64,000 bases of DNA from NCBI GenBank assembly GCA_030374805.1, contig JARGSG010000223.1:372001-436000 (forward strand). Reading direction: 5' to 3'. The notes beneath the pieces were generated by a model. It saw only the letters and a list, made by a program, of their open reading frames with translations, ran no database searches and had not been told where the DNA came from. The DNA is from Gracilaria gracilis (lineage: Eukaryota > Rhodophyta > Florideophyceae > Gracilariales > Gracilariaceae). The position numbers were made by a program, and so were the translations under genes. Shown here piece after piece: positions 55,655 to 64,000 of the stretch (position 1 is the stretch's first letter; the number at the start of each line of letters is the position of its first letter).

Positions 55655-58045
55655 GTGCTTCTTATATATGACTGTCAAGTCATATTCCGCTAAGCGGAGT
55701 CTCCACCGCATTAGGCGGCCAGTTGGATCAGAGATATTCATCAACCACCTCAGCGAGGAGTGATCCGTATATACGGTAAAGTGAACACCCATAAGATAGG
55801 GGCGAAGAGTGGTCAGTGCCCACACGACGGCAAGACACTCTTTCTCCGACACGGAGTAGTTCCGCTCGTGGACGTTGAGCGAGCGTGACCAGTACCCGAT
55901 GGGTTTCCGTTCCCCTTCCGAGGTGGTTTGGAAAAGAGCGCAAACGACTTGGTAGTCGCTCGAGTCCGTATCCACGGAGTACGGCAATCCCAATTTGGGT
56001 AACGATAGGATCGGTGCTGACGTGAAAGCCTCCTTTAAGGAGTTAAAAGCTTCCACTTGCGCGGGAGTTAGGGGTTCCAGTTTCGGCGGTTGTCCCTTGC
56101 GCAGAAGAGCGTTGAGGGGCGCCGCGATGTCCGAAAAGTTCGGGATAAACCGTCGATAGACGTTGACCAGTCCTAAGAAGGACCTCAATTCCGTCTGAGT
56201 ACGGGGTTCCTTTGCCCTCAGTAAGGATTTGACGCGAGCTTCCTCGATCGACAACCGTCCAGGACGGATAACGTGACCAAAATACTTGATAGTATCCGTG
56301 AATAACTCACACTTTCTCAGCTTGAGGGTTATCCCAGCATCCCGTAAAACGGTAAGAACCTCCCGCACGTGGGTGTGGTGGTCGTCGAGGTTATCTGAGA
56401 AGACAATGATGTCATCCAAATATACCAAACACGACCGCCACTTGAACCTGTTGAGCAGGATATCGACCGCTCGTTGGAACGTAGCGGGAGCGTTGGTCAA
56501 ACCAAACGGCATCCGCTTGAAGCGATAGGACCCAGAGTGACAGACGAAGGCTGTCTTGTCGCGGTCCTCTTCCCATACAGGGACTTGCCAATATCCCCAA
56601 TTGGCATCCAACGCCGTGAACACGGTTGCATCTCCGAGCGAGTCAATTCAGTCGTCCATCCGAGGAATCGGGTAACTATCCCGTATTGTTACGGCGTTCA
56701 ACCGACGGTAGTAGACACAAAATCGCCACGTACCGTCGGCCTTCAATGCCAGTACAACTGGGGATGCCCAGGGTGATTGAGCGGGTTCAATCACCCCGGC
56801 GCGGAGCATCTTGTCAACCTGAAATTGCTCCTCTTCCCGAGCCTTCGGTCCTGCCCTATAAGGGGGTTGCGCAACTGGATGAGTGTTCGGCAACAACTCA
56901 ATCCGGTGTTCAGTCGCATTAACCTCTCCAAGAGAGCCATCCCACATAGTGGTAAATTCCCGTAACATCTCACGGAGTCGATCGCGGTGCGATTCCGGTA
57001 CATGACCGAGATCCAGCTCTTCGAGGGCCTTCACCGGGTCAAGCCGTTCGTAGCTTGTAGGGCCACGCTCTCCTGTTGGAACAGGTTGCAAATCCGAACC
57101 ATTCGGTGACTTCCCCGTCGAAACGGTACTCTTCTCCGTTGAAACGGCAATGTCCTCCCCCTCCTTAGACGGGGCGTCGGAGTTCTCTGTACTAACCACC
57201 TCTTTAGAGTAAACTAAACCGAGAACATCGGCAGCCGTCATCCGCGTCGGGAGCATCGCGAGCGGGTGTGGGGTAACTGATCCAATTACTTGGTTCTTTG
57301 CCAGATACTGGGGTTTGCTTCCAAGGTTGGCAACGAGTACCCGAAACGGGATATCTGGTGGGAGCTGCACAACAGCGTTCGCAACGGCTAATTGACATCT
57401 CTCGTACAACGAGGAAATGGGTTGTACAACCCGAAGACCGTGTTGACGGGAATTGACCTGCGCCATTATCTGCGACTCAGGCGGGATGGAAACAGACGCA
57501 GCCACGCGTAGCTTCGTAGATTCCCGGCGCACCGGAGGTGGTTCCTGCGCAGCAGGGAGTGGAACTTGCTTCCGCGAAGCCCGCTTCAGGGGACGCCGAA
57601 CAATCGGAACAGACGATCCGTCGTCTAATTCAACACGCGTAAGGCGGGGCCTGATTGCGTCGACAAACCTCTCGCAATAATCACATCCCAGTATAACTGG
57701 AGCGGCCAATGACCGGCAGACTCTAAAGTCAAGCTTCACCATCATGTTGCCCAACCGTACTACTAAGTCGACGGTACCTACCGTTTTTAACGGATTGTTG
57801 TTCGCATCTGCGACATCCATTACCGCATCAGCGCAGATTCGAGACCGCACCTGCGGAGGCAAAAGGGATTCCACGACAAAGTTCGGGCCCGCACCTGTAT
57901 CCAGGACACTTAGAATTCTCACCAGAAACTGGGGGTTAAGGCCAAGGTCGGCGTAAACTTTATAGTTACGCTTGGCCATGACCAAGATTCTATCCGGGAT
58001 CCGGTTATTCTTTACCCGTATCCACGGTCGACGCAGAACACCCAA
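55655..58045 (-). pseudogene. pol: Element 3 protease, RT and RNase H (one stop, one frameshift)
   Basis: Protease active site VLDTGAGPN intact. RT has YRRLNAV, MPFGLTNAP and intact YLDD. RNase H follows (YWSRSLNVHERNYS). TGA at 56648 replaces the Cys codon of the CIDSLG motif seen in elements 1 and 2. A 5-bp loss near 55655, relative to element 1, shifts the frame at the end of RNase H. Confidence 0.92.
57154..57168 (-). promoter_or_regulatory. Internal polypurine tract, element 3 (after protease)
   Basis: CTAAGGAGGGGGAGG on the minus strand, equivalent to 15241-15257 in element 1. Confidence 0.4.
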
Positions 58046-58148
58046 GTGTTCTCAATCTGCGTCTGCGGTGTCACTCCTTGACAGGATCTTCACCGGGGAG
58101 CGAGGCGACGACGCTTCGGGCGTCAATAGCCTCATCTCTGAAGACGCC

Positions 58149-58183
58149 TCTCCCGAAGGGGAGACTCCCTTGTTCAGTTTTCC
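58149..58183 (-). promoter_or_regulatory. Gag-pol -1 frameshift signal of element 3
   Basis: GGAAAAC at 58177-58183 is followed at once by the gag TGA (58174-58176). After 12 nt in all comes a hairpin TCTCCC-CTTC-GGGAGA (58149-58164). Pol is in the -1 frame. Same heptamer and codon register as element 2. Confidence 0.5.
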
Positions 58184-60335
58184 TGGGCTTCCGCCTGCGG
58201 CGGCTTCTCAGGCTCCTCAACGACGAGGGCTTGGGTTCTTCGTTGAGGGTTTTCCACGTGAGTGGTGTTTGGAACGTACGCCTGCGGAGCGGGGACATCC
58301 GACTTTATCGGGACAGACCGCGCAGGCGGGAGAGCGTGCGAAAGGTCCAGCTTCGCGCGCAAGTACGATGCGATGGGCACCGTGCGCTTCTCCTCTGGAG
58401 TGAGGGCTTCGTAGTTCGACACTACTTTGCCCATTTCCCTCAGAGAGAGGAGAAACTGCGGCGATATGTGACCGTGCGTGTAGCACAGGTGACATATCAG
58501 TCGCAACAGTCCTGCTTGCAGGTTATCCTTCCGAATATAGGTGAAACGAACCGCAGGGCGGGGGTCTCTCCATCCAGGCCGTTGAAAACGGGTACCTTCA
58601 TTCGAATATGGGATAGAAAGCGCCGTCACACGACGGTTGTTCGCATACAGCGCTGGGTCGATCAGTGCTGTATCGAACGAAGTATCCGTCGTAGACGGGA
58701 GTTCCGTAGTCGGCACGGAGATGAATTCGCCGTGGGCCAGCTGCACGTTGTCATATCCCTGTTGAGGGTGTTCAGCCGCTATCAGCGAGAGCGATGGGGA
58801 GCGGTCCTCCATCACCAACGCCTTCGCGGACTTCGACCTCGAATGAGGAACAAGAGCACGTACTGCATCACCCTCCACGCGTGCGGCTTGGACCAACTCG
58901 AGGTAAGTGATCCTCGGTTTGTCCTCCAGACGACGGGCAACGAGTGACTTGATGGATGGGCTCAGCCCATCAATTAACATCGTGCAACGTTCCCCAGCGG
59001 GGTCTTCATTACCACAGCGGTGGAAAGCCTTGTTAAGGCGTACCGAATAATCGGTTTCAACCTCGTCGGGACGCTGACGAGTATCCCTCAATGCGAGGAT
59101 CGCGGACTGAATGGCATCATTCGTCGCGTAGGACCTTAACAGGTATTGGACGGCTTCAGGCCAGCACGTCACTCCTCCTTCGGAGGCCCTAGTAGAACCT
59201 CTTACAGAGTGATATTGGTCTTCGGCCACCCTCCGTAAAAAGTACGGCAGTGCCACGTAGGCTTGTCCTTCGTTCATCCCGAGTATATCGGCTTCCACGA
59301 CAAAGCGGGCGAGGAAATCCAACACCAGAATTGGATCCTCTCCAGAAAATGTCTGGTTACGGAGTGAAAGCTGCATTCGCTTGATGCAATCTTTCACTCT
59401 TCCCGTCCCACGGGGTGTACGCTCCAAAGAGGAGTCTTCCAACCGATAGTATCGGTATGAAAGTAGCTTGCGATACATCCTATTCGTAGGCTTCAATTCC
59501 TGGAGTCCGGAGTGTCTTCTACCCTTTGTACGGGAACGAATCACCCCCTGGGTGGCAGAGCGGGAAGAGCGCCCACGGCGACCATCCTCCGACTCGGAGT
59601 CCGTAGATGTAGACCCATCCGAGTCACTCGGGTTGGAATCCGACGAAGTCGGTGTATCTAAATGATCTTTGTTGCGTTTGGAATTCCGCCTACGGCGGCC
59701 TTTGCCTTTTCCAGCGCGCTGGTCGCGTTGTGACACAGCACCAACCGGATCGTCCGGAGAGTTATTATCCATAATTATGGTTTGTTCCAACATCTCAAGA
59801 CGGGCACGGACGCGATTGAATCGCTCCTCAATCCCTTCTACGAAGGCAGGGGGGGCCCCAAACACTCCAACACCGTGTTGACATCAGACCGCAAGACGCG
59901 GAGGTCTTCAGCAACATCCCTTGCAAGGGTACTCTCGACCACCTCACGGAGGGTTCGAAATTCCCCTATCAGGGCATTGTGGGCGGCACGCAAAGTGCGC
60001 ACCTGGTCCTCCAGGGAAGTCCCCTGGGGGGTGTTGGCGGCCACCTCACGACGAGGCAGGGATCCCGCACCAGCGGTAGTCGGCTGGGATGCCAGAGGGG
60101 CACCAGCGGCGACTAGAGCAGGCCCAGCGGCGGGTCGGGAAGTGGCCAACGGAGACAATGGAAGGTCCCGGGGTTCCCGGTTTTGACTCGATGCTCGAGA
60201 GGAAACCCTCGCGGCGAGGGTTGAACCAGCCCGAATCGGGATCTTAGAAATCACCCGATCATCGGGAACATCCCCACCGTTGTGGGAGCGGCTGCGGGTA
60301 ACCGCCGGCTCCGCCCCAGATGGCTTCCGAGACAT
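58174..60335 (-). pseudogene. gag: Element 3 gag (one frameshift)
   Basis: Starts MSRKPSG at 60335. A one-base change in the run of C/G near 59860 shifts the frame, after which the frame is open to TGA at 58174. The knuckle reads CHLCYTHGHISPQF, with the final Cys replaced by Phe; element 1 keeps the Cys. Otherwise colinear with element 1 gag. Confidence 0.9.
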
Positions 60336-60423
60336 CGGTAAAAATCGTTCAACGGGAAATACCGGAATCTTCCCGAACAAGTAGAAATCACCTCAAAAGA
60401 GGAACAGCACAAACAAAAACCTT

Positions 60424-60439
60424 CTAAGTCGGGAGACCA
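60424..60439 (-). promoter_or_regulatory. Primer-binding site of element 3
   Basis: Plus-strand CTAAGTCGGGAGACCA, identical to that of element 2, 3 nt from the LTR. Confidence 0.8.
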
Positions 60440-60442
60440 GTT

Positions 60443-61230
60443 TGTAGTGCAATGACCCAAAGGAGAAAGAACCACGAAGACGTTCGGGATCTCTCTCACA
60501 CGAGGTAGCACAGCAAGCAGAACCCTTCCAGGGGATGACAAGACAGAATCGGTTTGTAAGGCCGGGGCCACCCTTCACGCCAGGCGTAGGAAGGTAAACC
60601 TGAAGGTTGGATCCGTGGAAACGGTGTGTGTGTATCCTCAGATGAGGCGGTGTTTCCACAGAGGTGGCAAGCGTGGCCGAGTGCCAGCACAAGCCGCGGG
60701 TCGCGGAGAACAACCCGAAAAGAAAGGGGAAAAGACGGAGAAGTCACGAGAGTGACTAAGGAAAACGGCAAAGCCGGGGGACACCTTATACAAGGGCGAA
60801 ACGCGACAGCGGTTGGTGGAATACTCCCAAACTGGGTTCCTTTAGAAAACGCAGGGTGGTAAGACTACCGTATGCTACGAAGCCTTCCTCCTGATGGAGA
60901 TAGAGGCGCTCGCAGGCGTGAAGTCTAGAGCCGAAACCCTGGTTGGGGGTGGTTTACTGGGTGCGACGGCAGGGTCGCCGGCGCACTAAGTAGTGGCGCT
61001 CTCCCCAAAGGGAATTAAATAAACTAACTAAATTGACCCACATGCAGTGGTAATTACCCACCTTGTGTGGCACAACCTCCACGTGTATGTGGCCAACCTC
61101 CTGCACTCCACGTGTCACACGGACTTACCCACTCTAGTGGTCGCCACCCTATTCATATAGGTAGCTACCCGGTTCACCGGAATTATGAACAAGTCCGCAC
61201 AGAATCCCCTCACGAGGGCGTTGCACTACA
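60443..61230 (-). repeat. 5' LTR of element 3
   Basis: 788 bp, almost identical to 50659-51446. CCAGC follows at 61231-61235. Confidence 0.95.
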
Positions 61231-61358
61231 CCAGCGGTCGTCGTAGGCCCTATGTGTGAACGAAATATGTAGCAGTTGTGTAAGATTCATTGTAAAAGTA
61301 TCAGAAAAGCAAAGAATCTGCTTGCTCCCCGTAAACGTGATAACTAAGCCCGGACAAT

Positions 61359-62696
61359 CTAGGTTAGTTCATTATCCACTTCCTTACTTTGTTCCCCATC
61401 ATCCATGCTGGACATAGCCCTGTCAATTATCTGCCTTGTACTAACCAGACGTCGCTGAAGAACCTTCAACGTCACGTCCCCAGAGTCACTTTGTGTAGTA
61501 CGACTTCTGCCGTGAATGGCTTCAATGCTGTTCATAATATTCACCTCCAGCTCCATCAAAGAAGACACAGTTGAAGCAACTTTTGTTGCTCTCTCCACTT
61601 TCACTATACTTGAATCAGAAGCAACCGCATTAGAACCATCTTGAATCACAATCGGCTGCGGTGAAGTGCTAGTCTCTGCCATTTTGTTCAAGACAGCCGC
61701 GACAGACTCAATGCCTTCCTCTCGTCTTCGCTTACGGGGAGACGATTGTACAGGTGGAATTCAAGCACCACAGGCGTCGATATCGTTGATACCCGCCTCA
61801 ATTTGTGCGTTTGGTGGGATAGCTCGCACAACAGCATCCAAGCTAGGATGCTTGTGGAAAACGCAGTGCATATATGAAATGCTATCGTCACCACTCGTGA
61901 AGCTAGGAAAGGTGTCTAGATCGCCCTGACTCGAGCGGTTGTATTTCTAGCACGCTATCGTGTAAGAAGATCTCAATTTTCCCCAACGTTGCTTAAGAAT
62001 CGTTCCATTCCGAACGTGGGGGTGCTCATTCGGATTGAACACCAGCAACACATCCTCTGTAACTCTACACACGGCATCAGGGATATCGGGCCGAAAGGTT
62101 TTGTCGTTAAACAGCTGTAAAAACTCGCATGAAAACGGATCGTGGTGGCCGGCATCGAGCTCCGATCGCGTCTCAATTCTTTGGTACATACGAGAAACCA
62201 TAGCCGAATGTCTCGCGTCCGCAATTAGGTGACACAATCTCGCTGTTTCGTGCTTTGTCCAGTTGGGTGCTCGTCCGCGCTCAAGTCCACGTCGAGCCTC
62301 TAAGCGTCGATTATCAACGTATTTGTGCACCTCCCATAATCGAGACAGTTCCAATATTTCCTCTGTATCAGACACTCTGGCTTGTTCTAATCGGTTCTTG
62401 AGCACAGTCTTTGATCTTGATTTAGAGAGTCCAATTCGTCGAAGTGATGTTGAGAGTATGCTTTGCGTTAGTCGTCGAGGAGTTGGAACGTGCACAGAGG
62501 ATAGCACAAAATCAGAGGTTGGTTGCGCTGTTGGCGGTATTGAGGCTGTGTTGTGGTCGTTTGGTAGTGTAGAAGGCGCATTTTGTAGTTCTGAGGCAGT
62601 AGATCTTGAGCCTCTGGGCGGGATGAAATGGGGTTCAGTGGGAGATAATTGATCGCTTGATAGTGATGCATCATTGGCATTATTAATTTTGTTCAT
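61359..62696 (-). pseudogene. Harbinger Myb/SANT-like DNA-binding protein (two stops)
   Basis: One minus-strand frame of 445 codons from 62696, with TAG at 61947 and TGA at 61761. A Ser/Thr/Pro-rich N-terminus of about 80 residues is followed by a basic helical stretch and a Myb/SANT-like trihelix domain starting NWTKHETARLCHLI and ending LKQRWGKLRSSY. Then comes a basic cluster (SPRKRRREEG, a likely nuclear signal) and a C-terminal helical region. PIF/Harbinger elements usually carry such a protein to bring the transposase to the termini. It is convergent with the transposase gene. Confidence 0.78.
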
Positions 62697-62906
62697 CTTG
62701 CCACTTCGGTGTCTGGGCGGCCTTCAAAGTGAAGAAGCGGGCAAGGAGAGGCAGCTCATATGCTATGGAACTGGTGGAGAGGCATCTTGCAAGACATATA
62801 ATGTTGCAATGGCTGGTCTTAGATATGGCCACTCAGGAGTCGCCACGTTGCCAACGAAACTTCATATACTATATTCATACAAAAAAAAGAGGTATTGGAA
62901 CGGCCC

Positions 62907-63547
62907 TAAGTCCCACAGTCGCACGCTGTTGTGATCTTCGCCCGACGCCACACGTTTTCCATCGGCGCTCCAAGCTACACAACGCACCCAGTTTGTGTGC
63001 TCAACGAGCGGCTCCCCCACCGCTCGGTCACCGTGAGCGTCCCACACGTGCATGCTCTTGTCCTGGCCGCACGAGACAAACCACCGCTCGTCATTGCTCC
63101 ACCCAACACAACGCACAGTATCGGTGTGCCCAAAAAACGTCTCTCCCACCACCGCCCCGCTTCGCACATCCCCCATGCCAAACTTGCAGTCTGCCGAACT
63201 GTTCAACGCACGCGGTTCGTTTCTGTTCAGAGCAACGCAAGTCACCAGAGCTGTGTGTCTACACTGCGGCTGTGCATCGCTCCCTCCGCCGTCACCCTTT
63301 TACACTCACGCACTCCAGACATCTGATCTGTAACCATTTTTCCGCCACTTGCGTTCCACCCCACACAAAGCACAAATGAAGTGTGCCCGACGAGCGGCTT
63401 TCCGAGAATCTGATCGCTGCTGACGATCCAAAGGTTTACAGAGTAGTCTCTCGAGCGCCGCTCATAGATTTCAGTGAGCAGAATTTTGGGCACCGTCCAC
63501 ACCCCTTGATCATGATTCTTTTGAGCAACATTGAACATGTCGTTCAA
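62907..63547 (-). pseudogene. WD40-repeat protein, N-terminal half (frameshifted)
   Basis: Minus strand. Blades: GKPLVGHTSFVLCVGW (63400 region), GHTDTVRCVGWSND with DKSMHVWD, and EHTNWVRCVAWSADGKR with NSVRLWDL, which ends exactly at the TTA target site. The frame changes between the first blade (upper part, to 63242) and the next. The gene continues at 36811 beyond the Harbinger. A frame at 63576-63764 may be an upstream exon; no start was assigned. Confidence 0.78.
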
Positions 63548-64000
63548 CCATTACAACATACATCCCCGCGCATTCTTATTGGCACGCTTCTGGATCTTCA
63601 CCAAAAGCCTGGCAGATCAAGTCGCGGGCGGTTACGTTCTGTACGTATCCGCCACACCGCTCTTGTATATCGCAGGACACTTTGCCTCCTCGTTCCATAC
63701 TAGTCCGCACTGCAGCATGCAACCGTACCAAATACATCCGCCACAAACGCTCCCCGATTACCACTCCCCTACGACTTGTGCCTCAATCATGTGATCTATG
63801 ACGCCTTCCGCTACACCAGCCTGCCACGGTTTACTCTCATCACGCAACCTGCTTCCTTGCACATCACCCTGGTCCCCTCCACCCCCTCAACTACTCGACG
63901 GACGCTATATAGGCTTACTACCGCGCTCAGGCGCCCGAACATTCGAAGTCACACAAAGTATTTCGGTCGCACGCCTTGAACACACTGGAGATTGAGTCGT
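63548..64000. other. Right edge, possible 5' part of the WD40 gene
   Basis: A minus-strand open stretch at 63576-63764 lies just upstream of the WD40 blades but has no recognised domain. Nothing else is supported here. Confidence 0.35.

Larger units (their letters stand above)
50659..61230 (-). mobile_element. Element 3: Ty3/gypsy chromovirus, near-identical LTRs
   Basis: A 10,572-bp element on the minus strand, flanked by perfect CCAGC duplications (50654-50658, 61231-61235). Its 788-bp LTRs differ at only about three positions. Gag and pol are close relatives of element 1, but the LTRs are diverged in sequence apart from their termini and scattered short matches. Despite the young LTRs, pol has two frameshifts and several stops, and integrase has lost two catalytic residues. 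Confidence 0.95.
36812..62906. mobile_element. PIF/Harbinger transposon carrying two nested retrotransposons
   Basis: Left terminus GGCCCGTTCCAATAC; right terminus, reversed, GGGCCGTTCCAATAC. The flanks are TAA at 36809-36811 and 62907-62909, the 3-bp duplication typical of PIF/Harbinger. The WD40 frame continues exactly across the two flanks. Subtracting elements 2 and 3 with their 5-bp duplications leaves about 3917 bp, a normal size for an autonomous Harbinger. It has a plus-strand DDE transposase and a convergent minus-strand Myb/SANT-like gene, the usual two-gene content. Both genes now contain stops. Confidence 0.92.

Noticed and set aside
62674-63379. Plus-strand frames over the Harbinger right end and WD40 region
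   Set aside because: They are shadows of the minus-strand WD40 frame and of non-coding terminal sequence.

Overview
This is eukaryotic nuclear DNA made almost entirely of repeats. All three large retroelements are Ty3/gypsy-type with chromodomain-tailed integrases, and they sit among a PIF/Harbinger DNA transposon, a pogo-like transposase, several non-autonomous inverted-repeat elements and a 2.4-kb satellite. The WD40 gene fragments resemble the expanded WD40 families of fungi and some algae, and one candidate intron (69 nt, GTATGT...CTAAC...TAG) is of fungal type. I cannot fix the lineage; a fungus, red alga or oomycete are all possible. No bacterial-type operon, rRNA or tRNA gene was seen.

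Layout. (1) 1-26560 is a tandem array with a 2394-bp period. Four units are near-identical and run off the left window edge. The fifth is split by a 10.6-kb retrotransposon (element 1, 11166-21737). The last is diverged, carries a 458-bp MITE (22569-23026) and contains a nested 760-bp triplication (23641-25920). Each full unit holds a 75-residue Cys-rich reading frame. (2) 26579-32657 is bounded by two direct copies of an AT-rich repeat (repeat A) and contains a broken gag-protease unit without any reverse transcriptase. The right copy of repeat A holds a 294-bp MITE. (3) 32867-34004 is a pogo-like transposase pseudogene (minus strand) interrupted by a 454-bp inverted-repeat element with a 3-bp target duplication. 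(4) 36128-63547 is a nested insertion. A WD40-repeat gene on the minus strand was cut by a PIF/Harbinger transposon (36812-62906, TTA/TAA duplication). Its transposase gene was then cut by chromovirus element 2 (38224-49819, TGGCR duplication), and the segment after the transposase was cut by chromovirus element 3 (50659-61230, CCAGC duplication). Removing the two retroelements leaves a Harbinger of about 3.9 kb with a plus-strand transposase and a convergent Myb/SANT-like gene.

Elements 1, 2 and 3 share the same primer-binding site next to the 5' LTR, place pol in the -1 frame relative to gag, and encode protease, RT, RNase H, D,D35E integrase and chromodomain. None is intact: each pol carries in-frame stops and frameshifts, and different catalytic residues are lost in each copy. 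Elements 1 and 3 are one family with diverged LTRs. Element 2 is a different family and is unusual in carrying a long antisense reading frame of unknown function between pol and its 3' LTR. The most interesting leads are that antisense frame, the gag-pol frameshift signals, a hairpin conserved between elements 1 and 3, and the mostly synonymous change in the satellite's 75-codon frame.
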